From assembly GCA_963969595.1 (NCBI GenBank), contig OZ018409.1:10554520-10618519 (forward strand): a DNA stretch of 64,000 bases, in the 5' to 3' direction. Below the pieces are notes generated by a model. That model did not search any database. It was given only the letters and a program-made list of their open reading frames with translations, and was not told the DNA's origin. The stretch comes from Neckera pumila. Its lineage: Eukaryota > Streptophyta > Bryopsida > Hypnales > Neckeraceae. Made by a program: the position numbers and the translations under genes. Below are positions 46,795 to 57,573 of this stretch, in pieces (the stretch's first letter is position 1; every line of letters begins with the position of its first letter).

Positions 46795-47190
46795 GAGTCT
46801 GCGGTAGTGTTAGAGGGTTAAATAACAGTCTAACCCAACCCGCTCTGCAGTCTTCCAGCTCCTCTGTCGAATGTCGATTGGTCGATTTTTTGTTTTTAAA
46901 ATTGGTTAACTTACTGTAGGAATCATATTTCAAATTGGATTTTATTTTGTTTTTCTAACTTAGTTCAGCCCATCAGGGATTCAAACCCCCAAAACGTCCT
47001 TCCCACCAATCCGCTGCCAGGAACTGGCCCAACAAATCCCGGCATGCAAAAAAGTCACAGAACCCGGGCCCCAGGAGACCGGGCCGGGGCCGGACCAATC
47101 AACCCCCCGTTCACACAGCACGCGCCACCGCCACGACTAGAGCCGCGAACACGTCCCGCATCCAGCCACGAGCGTTCGCCCACGTCGACG
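46795..47190. other. GC-rising promoter-side spacer
   Basis: Composition shifts sharply to GC-rich from about 46990. ACGT-core motifs (ACACGTCC near 47150, CACGTCGA near 47181) suggest upstream promoter sequence of the 47.8-kb gene. A 91-codon minus-strand ORF here is best explained by composition. Confidence 0.4.
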
Positions 47191-47196
47191 CCTCCA

Positions 47197-47204
47197 TATA
47201 AATA
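47197..47204 (+). promoter_or_regulatory. TATA box
   Basis: TATAAATA in the context CTCCATATAAATAGTCC, within GC-rich sequence. It would place transcription start near 47230 for the plus-strand gene at 47806. Confidence 0.6.
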
Positions 47205-47335
47205 GTCCGAGCTGGACAAGAGCCGCGTCGGAGGCATAATATCTGGCCACATCATACTAAAGGGCGCCTTTTGGCCAAAAAGCTGTGGCAGGAAAGCAGG
47301 ACAAGTCGGCCACATCTGCAAATCTAGCAACGCCG

Positions 47336-47419
47336 ATGTGCTCCTCGTGCATTGGCCGCAGTTGCCACTCCAGAAATCGACCGGCCCTTCAGTTCAAAGC
47401 GGGATCCACCCATCTCTGA
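47336..47419 (+). other. Upstream ORF, 27 codons
   Basis: The first ATG after the TATA box opens a 27-codon frame (MCSSCIGRSCHS...) that ends at TGA 47417-47419, well before the main start at 47806. If transcribed it could damp translation of the main frame. A near-palindrome, AAGCAAGCTT-CTG-AAGCTTGCTT, lies just downstream at about 47515-47537. Confidence 0.4.
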
Positions 47420-47805
47420 GTTTGCTTCAGGTCCGATCCATCATCGGGGTCGCATTTGGGGTCGCATTTGGGTTATTACAGGGGCGTTGCATTCTGGGAG
47501 AGAACTGATCCCGAAGCAAGCTTCTGAAGCTTGCTTAGCTATAATGGGTTTGCAACCCACGATCTGAATTCCTGGGTGTCGGAGATGATGAGCTGTGAGC
47601 TATGGCCGGATTCGTGCTGCGTTTGGAGAGATGGGGATGTGAGGTATGAGTGTGTGAGTTTGTGGGTTTGTGGGTTTGTGAGTGTGTGAGTGTGTGAAGA
47701 GCTTTGTAGGAGGAGATATGGGTTGCAGGTCTTGGGGGGTGATTGTTTTTGTGATGGAAGGATTCGTGCTGTTGTTGGATTAGCTGGGGTGACCACCGAC
47801 CGACA

Positions 47806-48393
47806 ATGCAGCAAGTTCCCAATCCTGGAGATCGCGCTTCCTCCGACACCACGACGCCGACTTCCAGCCATGTGCCGCGGTGGAGCCGAATTCCGAGGAT
47901 GCAGCTGCTTCGCAACCGGAACGACCAGCGCGTGCCCTTCTACATTGATCAGACCGTGCCCGTGTGGCCTCTGCGGCAGGCGGTCCGCCGCAGCCACTCC
48001 TCGAACACGTCGCCTTCCTCCCGGAGTTCGATTCTCGTAGCAGAGGGGGGCTCTCACCACCAGGGGAATAGTAGTGCGAGTCATCATCGCGGCGGTTATG
48101 GCGTGGTGAAGCCGACCATGAAGGTAGCGGGCATCAGCCAAACGGTTTGGTTTCGGAGGATCAAGGGCGCTCTGAAATCGTCCAACGCCGATGCGCACGC
48201 GTGCAATGTGAGCGAGATTCTACGCGAGTGCTCCTGCGAGACGAACACGGCGAATTCGTCCTCCAAGTGGTCTGGGATTGAGCAGGATCTCTTCACGTGC
48301 ACACCGGTTGACCCTAAGGTTTTTGTTATTCCTTCAGTTACAGATTTCATTTCGAACAAGAAGAGCAAGGGCAAGAGCCAGAGTGAAGACTGA
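47806..48393 (+). CDS. 195-aa orphan protein, Ser/Arg-rich
   Basis: I do not recognise a family. The ATG-started single-exon frame runs 195 codons in a GC-rich block, with a TATA box about 600 bp upstream. The N-terminal half is Ser/Thr/Arg-rich and probably disordered (RRSHSSNTSPSSRSSI). The C-terminal half looks more ordered and includes KVAGISQTVWFRRIKGALK, cysteines in CNVSEILRECSCE, and a lysine/serine-rich tail. The opposite strand is also open over much of this block because of GC content, so coding sense rests on the ATG, the promoter and amino-acid character. No membrane segment or signal peptide is visible. It may be lineage-specific. Confidence 0.55.
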   Translation: MQQVPNPGDRASSDTTTPTSSHVPRWSRIPRMQLLRNRNDQRVPFYIDQTVPVWPLRQAVRRSHSSNTSPSSRSSILVAEGGSHHQGNSSASHHRGGYGVVKPTMKVAGISQTVWFRRIKGALKSSNADAHACNVSEILRECSCETNTANSSSKWSGIEQDLFTCTPVDPKVFVIPSVTDFISNKKSKGKSQSED

Positions 48394-49416
48394 GGTTCTA
48401 CTCTTCTTCTGTTTAGCATTGGCAAATTTGGATTTGGGAGCTAAATTAAGAGCTGTTAGTAAAAGTGCAGGGTAATCCTTTGGAAATTTCTTGTGAGTCT
48501 TCCTAGCGGTAATCGTGAGCTGCAATTATGAATTGAAAATCCGAGGAGGTTTAGGGTTTAGGGCTCCATTATGTTGCCGAATAGATAAATCGTAAGTGGT
48601 GATGAATGTTGGTTCAATTTCAGAGTAGATAATTGAGTTTGTTGGACATTGGAGTAGATGCAGTGTAGGATTCGCAGATTTTGAGGCTGTTAGGTTAGAA
48701 TTTCAATCAGTATTCGTCATTTTGATGTCTTGCCGTTGGCAACGACGTGGTGGTGGGTGAAACGATGCAGGATACTTATTAATTTGAACGCCGATTGATT
48801 AGTTTATCTGGATGTATGATGAACTGGCTGAATGATACCGAAGGTGTAGCGCCTGATTTGGGAGTTGTCTGCGTGGGTTGAAGTTCTAATTCATGCTTTT
48901 GGATCTTTGACTGCCTATCGTGCTTTGGGTTCTCTAGTGATATTAATCTGCTCTCGCATTGATGTGGTTTATGAGCGCAACTTTTGGAAAGGTTCGGGAA
49001 CTAAGTTGTCCACGTCTGATTTAGGATTGCACATCCAAGGGACTATCAGATCGAAGATATTTTCTAAATTTATTCTGTTTTGTTGAATGTCGTTGAGCTC
49101 CTCCCCTTTGTGAAGTTGAAGTCTATCTCTGTTTCTCTTTTGCTGTGAACTTTGTGTACCATCTAGAATAAGTTACCGGTACCCTTTGTTGTCACAGCGC
49201 AGGAAGCCAAAAACACACATGATAATGTGAGTTCGATAACTTTGTGACTATCCATGCTGTTGCAAGTAATTGGGGTTGCAGAGTGAGCAAGGTGAAGTAG
49301 GATATTCTCGTTATCTGTTGAGTTTCTTGTAACATAACGAAAGCATAGAGTATAGAGTGAGTTTCGAATTGTGTATGGTCCTGACAATTCGGTGGAAGTA
49401 TAGAGGATGTGATATT
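48394..49416. other. Downstream region of the orphan gene
   Basis: T/G-rich plus-strand sequence resembling a long 3' untranslated region or spacer. No further exon supported. Confidence 0.35.
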
Positions 49417-49851
49417 TTAGTGAAGGTCACTTCGGAGTATTTTTTGAAGTGTTAAATTTGTACCATCATGCACAGATAATCGTGCCACTGAAGATGGAAT
49501 CTGAGGGTTCCTTTTGCTTTGAATTGAGGTATTCAGGGATTGAATATCTTCAGCTGTGAAGCCCTGCCAATGGATGCTCGTGGTAGTCTTCATGGTCGTG
49601 GCTGTAGCTTTTGACGAAATTTCAATCATTTGTCGCAAAGACTCGTAGTTCCGTGCATTCTCCACAGCACAACCAGTGCAGAACTTTGAGTTTGCACGAA
49701 GCTGATGGACTGCTGGACAAGAACACCTTGTTGGCCTAGACTTTGACGATGAGTTTAACACTTTGATGAATGGATGGTTTAAGGGAAGTTCAGCCATAAT
49801 TGACACTAATAGCAATTGATCACACTTACTAGTTTTATTGATTATGGTCAA
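49417..49851 (-). CDS. Possible small protein, 144 codons
   Basis: A single open frame, long for this AT-rich context, with a second Met at 49797 (MAELPLNHPFIKVLN). It has a cysteine cluster (TRCSCPAV then KFCTGCAVENARNYESLRQM) and a Thr-rich middle. I cannot name a family, and no promoter or intron was recognised. It could also be a terminal exon or chance. Confidence 0.3.
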   Translation of the reverse strand: MTIINKTSKCDQLLLVSIMAELPLNHPFIKVLNSSSKSRPTRCSCPAVHQLRANSKFCTGCAVENARNYESLRQMIEISSKATATTMKTTTSIHWQGFTAEDIQSLNTSIQSKRNPQIPSSVARLSVHDGTNLTLQKILRSDLH

Positions 49852-50911
49852 TGACAGAGGATTGCAATGTACTTCAACATGTATTATTTGGATATTGCAT
49901 AAATATGTTATGAAATTTCAAAGTAGTATTTGTAGGTGTATCAAAAATCAATACAAGGCTCTTCTAGATTGACATGTTCTAGTTGTGCACATCTTGGTCA
50001 TCAATATCTAAGTTTTTGTGTTACTTTTTGGTCTAAATGTAGGTATCCTATTTTGGGTAAGGTAGAACAACCCATTGTTATCAAAATTAGGAGTTTGGCC
50101 CCATGCTATTGCTGAAAATTTTCAATTTTTTTCCTATATAAAGATAAGTGTGAGAAATAGTGAGGGCAATTGAAATTATATTTTTTTGACAAAGTATGAA
50201 TTTGCTATGAATTTTTGAAGTGTTCAATACATTGTGGTCCAAAAGATTCTGTAGGCTATTCCTAAACCAACAAAATCTGAATCTATGATGTTCATCCTGT
50301 TCACTGACCTAAGGCAATCATAATGTTTTTTAACATGAAAGGCCTAAAAATCAATGGGTTACAGTGAACTTACACTGGAAAGTTAAAAGTTCCTAATGAG
50401 ATCACTAATCACTCCATGACTGTCATGAAAGACATGAATTGTGGCCCAAATCAAATGTACTGAAAAAATCCATATGGAGTCATTTCCTAGGTGTCCACTA
50501 TGGGTCATTTGATCACAATGGGCTATTTTACCTTAGTGCTGATGAACACCTAAAGTTTATGTAACCCTTATGTATTTTGCACAAGCAGTACCATAGAATG
50601 CATAATGGAATGATTTTTGTTGAGATTACCTTAATTTTCTTCCTTCCTAAAATTTTCCCTCCTTAGCTTGGATAGCAATTAGTTCAAATCAATTTCTTTA
50701 TGTATGCGTCATCAACAATATTGTGTGAAGCACATGACATGAAATAAGTTATTGTAGCAAATGCCTCTGTATGAGATATTTCTATCCAATCCACCTATCA
50801 CTCTCCCACCTTGCCCCAAAGCTGGTGTGGTACTGGCTCCAATAATTTTATCAAGCAGAAATTGTTGGCCAAATTATTGAGCAGCTCTTATACAGTACTG
50901 TACAACGTAAT
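49852..50911. other. AT-rich spacer
   Basis: No feature supported. Confidence 0.4.
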
Positions 50912-51305
50912 ATTAGAGAAAAACTGAACCCTCCGGAGGGCTGCTAGAATGTGACAAACCAAGCTATTAAAAGCTAAGTCTGTTACACCAAGCTATTAAA
51001 AGCTTGGTCTATCACACCAAGCTGACTGCTGCAATCAGCAGTCAACTTGGCTGACTGCTCCCCGCAACAGTCAGCTTTTGCAATTTTTTATTTTTTATTT
51101 TTTTAAATAATTTTTTTAAGATTAAAAAAAACAAAAAATTTAATAATTTTTTATTTGGAATTTTTGATTCTTGCGCCATTGCTGCTGCAGTTTTAGCTGG
51201 GCGGAAATAGGGGAAAAACAAGTTTTTCAGCAAAAACAAAACAAATTTCAAGGTACCTCGGGGGGCCGTGGAGCAGCCCTCCGGAGGCCTGAAATTTCCT
51301 CTAAT
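50912..51305. mobile_element. ATTAGAG-type TIR element, subfamily B
   Basis: Starts ATTAGAGAAAAACTGAACCC followed by TCCGGAGGGCTGC. It ends GGAGCAGCCCTCCGGAGG and then TTTCCTCTAAT. The inside has repeated CCAAGCT(A/G) units with CAGCAGTCAACTTGG stems and a poly-T/A stretch. The 161-codon minus ORF across it is low-complexity and not a gene. Confidence 0.75.
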
Positions 51306-52829
51306 GCACCTTGCAGTTAGGCTTGTGTGTAAGGTAGGAATACCATAAACGGTTAAAATAAGCATTTTAGCTAGGAGGATATGGGGAATTCTTTGAGAAA
51401 TTGAATTCAACATGTGCAAAAATAAGGATGAGGAAGAATGCACAAAAAAAAGAATTATTTTCTTCAAGAATGAATATTTTATGCAATATAAATGTAGATT
51501 CTTCATTAGACCCCATTCTTGTCTCATAGGTTCACCTAAAACACCTACCTTTGGAACTTGTTACTAATCAAGTGTGAGCCAATCAAATGTAAGTAAATTG
51601 AATATTTTCATAATCTTTTTCAAAATTAGCTATTGTTGGTTTCAAGACAAACTACTCTACTACCATTAGAGGAGGGGTAACCATTATTGATATTCCTATT
51701 TTACCTTGATTTTGTCTTCATAGTGTATGTGATAGAAAGAAGTTTTTGGAGTTGCTGCAGTAATTTGCCTCCTCTTCGTATAAGTAGTTGGGTTTTTTTT
51801 CCCAAGGACAATAGGGGACTAGTTACATCTTCTCCCTACCAAAATTTCCCGGTTCATTCTCTCTACTAGATATCGAATTCTCACCAGCCACTTTCCTCCA
51901 GCTTCAAATTTGCAAAGGCTACAATCTTCCTCTTTTTAAAGATATGACAATTCTGAAACTAAACTCCAAATTTCATTACATTAAGACAACATGGACGACG
52001 AAGCAAGAGTTGGCCTCCACGACCAACTCTAGAGCAATATCCACCCCTCCCTTATCTAAGCACTCCAAAAAACTCAATTTCCAACCTTAGAGCAATAATT
52101 ACCTTGCCCAAGAATATACCTATCTCTAACAATCTAGGTATTAGTCTTGGATTCGAATTTGCAAGAAGCTAAAATTTGGCAATTTCATGAAAGTGGCGAC
52201 TATATAACCACCTTTTTATTTTTGCACACCATTTGGTAGTTTGTCCTACCAATTTTTTATTTGGTTTTGAATCCTCCATTTTTTCAACCCAATTGGTTAT
52301 TTTCCTAAAGGCACCGACCACCAATGATCTAATTAACGGTTCTCCTTAACACTGGTGTGATACTAATTTGCCAAAGTCACACCAATTTTGGACTAGTGCA
52401 GCTTGGAGTATTCCTATATTTTACCAATATCCACAAATTGTGTTTTTCGATTACAGTAATTTTTTAAGGTGATGTAAACCCCTCACTAATATTACAAATC
52501 AGTGAACTAGGGGCATAAGCTAGTGGCATGTTTGACCATTGTCACCAAGTTCTCAGCAATGTTTGGGGAGAACTGTCTGTTACTGTTCATTGTTAGCTGT
52601 TGGAATGAGCAAAAAAAACTACAGTAGTTGCAATTTGAAAACACTGAAAAGAATCCGGTGAAAAATCTTTAAAACTTCAATTTAGAGTAAAAAATAAAAT
52701 TTCTATTTGGAATAAAAAATAGAAAAAAACCCAGACTTGGTACTAGAGAAAACAATTCAATATGGGAATTAAAGGAAAATAGTTGGTTAACCCCAAAGTG
52801 ACAAAGAGGACAGAAAGTGTCCTCGTAGA
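51306..52829. other. AT-rich spacer
   Basis: No gene or bounded element recognised. Confidence 0.4.
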
Positions 52830-53345
52830 GTTTCAAGTTCAGTTCAAAGTGCTGTAACTTTTGCTTTGAAGGTCCAAATTCAATAAGATTTGTTGGTAAA
52901 TTTTCATTCTCCCTTCTAGTTTGTATGATAAAATTTTCAAATCAATCCAAGATGTATTGATTTTTTGGAAGCCAATTGAAGTTCACAACTTCAATCTGAG
53001 TTCACCAAACTGCATTTTAGGGCTGCAACTTCGGGGCCTTGTATCTCCTTCATCCATTGCTCATTTTCAATAAAATTTGTTGGATTTTGTTCCCCTTGAA
53101 GTATAATTATTGTGGTAAAGTTTTCATGTCAATCCAAGTTGTTTTGAATGTTTGGGAGCAATTCGAAGTTCAAAATCCTGCCACTTTTGGAGTGTAGTGA
53201 ACTTTGGCGTCTTGTTTCTTCTTCATACAAAGTCCATTTTCAAGAATTCTTTTTGAAAAAGTTGCACATACTAGTCTAGTTTTTGTGGCTAAAATTTCAT
53301 GTTAATCCAAGAATTAATGAGTGACTGAGAAGCATTCTAGTAGAA
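52830..53345. repeat. Three diverged tandem modules (~170-190 bp)
   Basis: Each module runs in the order GAAGTTCA or AAGTTCAGTTC, then GC(T/A)(G/A)CAACTT or similar, TCCATTTTCAA or CTCATTTTCAATAAAATTTG, TAAA(A/G)TTTTCA, and TCAATCCAAG(A/T)TGT. Modules start near 52830, 52980 and 53165. Frames are not preserved between them, so this is not a repeated protein domain. Confidence 0.55.
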
Positions 53346-53930
53346 GGAAGTTCAGCTTTAGATGTGTTTTTTGCAATTTTTCTTGCTGATTTTTGACATT
53401 TCAAAGCCGTTTTGTAGACACAATGAGTCAATTGAATGAATTTTTTTTCACCAATGTGCTTGTATACTAGTTTTGAATCTTTTTGTAGTGTAAAATTTTC
53501 TCATTTGAGTAGGTTTAGAAATCAAACTTCACCTCCAAATGTGTTTTTGGGAAAATTTCAGCATCCATTTTCAACACTAAAACATTATGATCTTGCAATC
53601 TATGTGGCCAAATGACTTCAAATTTTGTACATGTCATTGAAAACATGTACACTACAAGATTGTACGGTTGAGATTTGTATAACTTGAAGACATTTAGATC
53701 CATAAAGCTTCAAAGCAATGATGTTTTTGAACCCCAGAAATTGAATGTCACTTTGAGGTTAAACTCAAACTGAACACACCAAATGTCGGTTCTCAAGAAA
53801 TCTTGAAGTTCACATTTTGAAAGGTGAACAAAGGAGTTTCAATTGTATCATGTGTCATTGCATATAATATCTAATTTATTTGGTTGGATATGATATACAT
53901 TTCAACATCTCTACATCGACCTTTAACCTC

Positions 53931-54327
53931 TTAATCCCTAAAGGACTGAGGTTTTTTTTCAAAGAGACATTGTTCAAAATTGTAGTTTTGTGGTATGTTA
54001 TTCAAAAATGAAAATTGAATTTTTTTTAAAACTTCAACCATACAAAATTGAAGTAAATTATTTTACCAAAATGTAAAAGAAAATTAGCCCCTTTGATCAT
54101 GCAAATGGAAAGATTAGAACGTTTGAAGTGAGAAAAAACCCTTTTTTAATTCTTGCGAAACACAGTCAGCAGACTTTGGACCCTCGTGGATCAAAATTTT
54201 TGCTCTACACAAAAATGAAGATCTTGACCATTTGTAAATATATGATGTTAGGTTCATTCATGAAAAGTTTTAGAAGCAATTGAGATGTTTAGCTTACACT
54301 AAATCACCCTGCAATGTGAGGAGGTTA
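53931..54327. mobile_element. Short TTAA-flanked repeat
   Basis: Begins TTAATCCCTAAAGGACTGAG, very close to the long TTAA family end. It ends near GAGGAGGTTAA at 54327. The interior matches 7640-8035 rather than the long copies. It may be a shorter subfamily sharing the left terminus. Confidence 0.45.
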
Positions 54328-54829
54328 AGTGAATTGACAATACATCTATGGTTTCAATTCCCCTACAAATAAACATTTGAACAAACGCTCATAATATTTG
54401 CATACTCTACCCAAATGATGCTCCAAAGCATGCGTTAGGACCCAATTTCATGTGCTGTCAAGATTGTATCTGATTAGAACAAACCTTGAAAGCTATCACA
54501 TTACGCATTGAGAGGCTTGTCTGGCCTTATCAATTTTTGGTTGACAACAAACATTGGGAATGCTTGTAGCAAATTTTCAAATGCACTGTAATACTATACA
54601 AACATATATGCATTTCAAGACTGACCACATTGCTTCCCTTTAATCATATCTCAAAATAGAATGCTGAGCTAAAATATTAGCATTCGATTGCAAACATAGT
54701 CATTAGACAGAAAAAAACTAGAATAAAGTAACCTAGATTGATAAGTTGTTGTTTGAGCTTGGAAAGAATTCTCAACAAAATAGATGGTTTGGTGGAAGGT
54801 ATATGAAAAATCCACAAACACTTGAAAAC

Positions 54830-54994
54830 ATTAGTAAGAAAATCAGCCCTCCCGAGGATTGCTGCAAAGGACCTTGAAATTTGGTTTAACGGGGTCGAAA
54901 ATTGATTTTTTCCCCAATTTCTACGCAACAAATTTTGTAGTGACAGTGGCGTAGGAAGTCAATTTTGCAAATAAAATATTATTATTATTATCAC

Positions 54995-55045
<51 letters not shown>

Positions 55046-55226
55046 CATTACTATTATTATTTTTAATCTTTATTTTTTTTTATTTTTTTTAAGTTTAAAA
55101 AAATAAAATAAAAAAGAAGTACAAAAGCTGACTGTTTTGGCGAGCTGGGGCCATTTTGAGATTGATAGGCCAAGCTTGAAATGTCAATCTGGAGCAGCCC
55201 TTCGAAGGGCTGCTTTTTTCTCTAAT
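54830..55226. mobile_element. ATTAGAG-type TIR element, subfamily B, with microsatellite
   Basis: Starts ATTAGTAAGAAAATCAGCCC followed by TCCCGAGGATTGC. It ends GCAGCCCTTCGAAGGGCTGC and then TTTTTTCTCTAAT. The middle is an (ATT)n run at about 54980-55060. Confidence 0.7.
54980..55060. repeat. (ATT)n microsatellite
   Basis: About 27 ATT units with occasional C substitutions, inside the ATTAGAG-type element at 54830-55226. Confidence 0.9.
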
Positions 55227-55269
55227 GTTTCTTGCAAGCATTCCCAATGTTTTGTCTTTAGGGATGCCC

Positions 55270-55680
55270 ACCTCAACCTTCTAAGGATGTTGTAGATGGA
55301 TGATAGAGAATCCTTCCATATAAGACAGAAGTGCATATAATTATTCATCATTGGAATTTTGTACAAAAAAAGGAGGTCTAATTTGACCTCCAATGATTGC
55401 TTTAGATTTTTTTTAAGTAAATGATTCACACGGTACAAAAGAAGATGATATCTATAGTGACCAACCTGTTTGTTTAAGGTTAACTTTGTAATGTTGCTAT
55501 AGACACTAGTGTCAAATGGATGACAAAAAAATCTTTCTATGTAAAGACAAAAGTACATCTTTGAAATTTTGTGTAGAGAGGAGAGGTCTTGCATAGTAGT
55601 TTGACCTCCAATGACTGCTTGGATTTTTTTAAGCAAATGATTCACACAGTACCAAAAACTAGACCATTTCCATAGTGACT
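55270..55680 (-). repeat. Two consecutive minus copies of the ~170-bp dispersed repeat
   Basis: Copies at about 55290-55470 and 55505-55680 both carry GATGGATGA(T/C)A, AAGTACAT or AAGTGCAT, TTTGACCTCCAATGA(T/C)TGCTT, AAGCAAATGATTCACAC and CATAGTGAC. Spacing is about 210 bp. The 153-codon minus ORF overlapping them derives from the repeat. Confidence 0.65.
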
Positions 55681-55689
55681 ACATGGGCA

Positions 55690-57573
55690 TTCCAGGGTTA
55701 ATTCATCAGCATCGGACAAGACTGTGTGCCCCTGAGCTTCTCTTGGCCATCTGTTAGTCTCATTTGCAAGGCCCGCTTGCTGTTCCCAGCTACCGACTAA
55801 AAGCTCAGTATTGCAGTCAATAGTGGATCTTTCTAGACAAAGTTGAAGTTGATTAATTATCATATTAGAGGGTGCAATTTTTTGGGGGGGCCTCATGAGG
55901 CCAGACTCTAGTGTCCTAGCATATTCACAGTGGTCTAAATCTGGAGGGAACATCCACCATTTATTGCATAGTGTGTTGTTAGAATGACCGGCCATTACTC
56001 CTTCTATTCCACTAAAAACCTCCAAATCAAGCAAAATTCTTGTCCCATTAAAAAGTTCCATTTATTGCATTTTGATTGTTGAGTAAGTTTTGGCAAGGTT
56101 GGACAACCTCTTGGGGGCAAGTCAAGCAATCATGGAGTTTCTCCTAGAAAGCTTGGCTTTGCCCATATGAAGCACCTTATACTGTTGTGCTTCCTGAGAT
56201 AATAGTTTTGACAATGTACTTGATGACCATTTAGGCGCTATGAAGATTTGTTCATGAAGTGGTCTAGGTTTCTTTGTTATGGCTATTTGGATTGGGGCAC
56301 ATATTTCTAGAGTCCCATTGTTGCCACCAACCTTTAAATCATCAAAAATGATGGAGCTGGCAACATTTACATATTAAGCTCAAAAATGATACTTTCTGCA
56401 TGGATTTTGGATGCCTAGATGATGGCACCTAAGCTGGAGATTTTGCATAGATCTAAAGGATGGCTAATTGATTTTTGAATGCATGTATCAATAGCAAAAA
56501 GACTAAAACTGTAGTTAATCCCTTGTGGGGAAGCTTTTTGGAGGTTATTAGTTGGACAAAGGGAGTATAAGTTGGGTACACCCAAATGCACCACTAACCT
56601 TAAACCATCATCTATACTCTCTGTACATCTCCAAAATAAATTCTATACCTATTTAGAAGAAACGCTTTTAGAACTAAACTTTGTTCTTTAATAACTTTTG
56701 CATACAATATCCAAATGCTCCGTTCTCTGGTGCCTTGTAACCTCCTTTCACTTATCAACAAGACAATATGAAAATCTGACCAACCTAGTAACAGCAACTA
56801 GGCACAGTTCCAATTTGTGGCGGTTTTGGGTGTACCCACCTTATATTTTATATAACTTGGCCTCCTTCGCAATTACCTAGTCCGTTGCCACCACTTAGGG
56901 GGCAACTGGAAGAGGCCAAACTTGCGAAGTGATGGCCAAAGTGAAGCCAAGAGCGAGTCGGGGTGAAGACGCATGGAGTTGAGCTTGTGATCCAGAGAAA
57001 CCTCCTGCAGTGCAACTAATGATGGAACTCGGGTTAGTTGTGTGAGATTCAACAGTTTTCTCTGAAGCGATTCTGAGGACCAAGTAGTCATAGAAGTTGA
57101 GAAGAGCGCAGTGTTTATCGAAAGCCCTTCGAGCCTCTGTGAATTGTGAGCTCCAAATGAAATTTTGGGGCATATATTCGCATTATTTAGTAGAGTACTT
57201 CGACCCACAATTATCTACCGTAGTTTGCCAGCTACTACTGGGTGCTAAATCTTATTTGGAGAGTTTCTTTACAAACCACATTTCGAAGCAGTTAGGCGTT
57301 GAATTTGTGGACTTCTGCCCTGTTATTACGAGGACATGTCAAATTCCAAGTGAAACAAAACACTGGCGACAGAAAAGTCTTCAAAAGGTAATTAAGGTCC
57401 TCTACGGGTTTTCGGTATGTAACTCACACAGATTATTGGTATCTCTGGAGTCTATCTTACAGAAAGAAATCCTTAAGTATTTCATGAGAAGTAGGAGATC
57501 TAATGCAACGGGTCTCATACTAGCGGTATTTGACATCAGACGGGCATGAAAAGATGGGCGTGAATGCTTTGCT
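55690..57573. other. Spacer with weak ORFs and a dispersed repeat
   Basis: A 139-codon minus frame at 55642-56061 has no recognisable motif. Positions 56694-56865 are the partner of the repeat at 760-930. The 150-codon plus frame at 57097-57549 overlaps minus-strand frames of equal quality, so none is called. Part of 57.0-57.57 kb may be 3' untranslated sequence of the next minus-strand gene. Confidence 0.35.

Noticed and set aside
47535..48198. 126- and 219-codon minus-strand ORFs opposite the orphan gene
   Set aside because: Both overlap a plus-strand frame that has a TATA box and ATG. The minus frames contain a TH-repeat tract (SHTHTLTNPQTHK) from a TG-rich microsatellite.
51042..51527. 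161-codon minus-strand ORF
   Set aside because: It spans an ATTAGAG-type element. The translation is mostly Phe/Leu/Lys from poly-T/A runs.
55184..55645. 153-codon minus-strand ORF
   Set aside because: It consists of two copies of the dispersed ~170-bp repeat; other copies do not keep the frame.
55642..56061. 139-codon minus-strand ORF
   Set aside because: No recognisable domain and no support from a promoter or splice context. It may be a decayed transposon piece, but that cannot be shown.
57097..57549. 150-codon plus-strand ORF
   Set aside because: Overlaps equally long minus-strand frames and probable 3' untranslated sequence of the coiled-coil gene; no motif.
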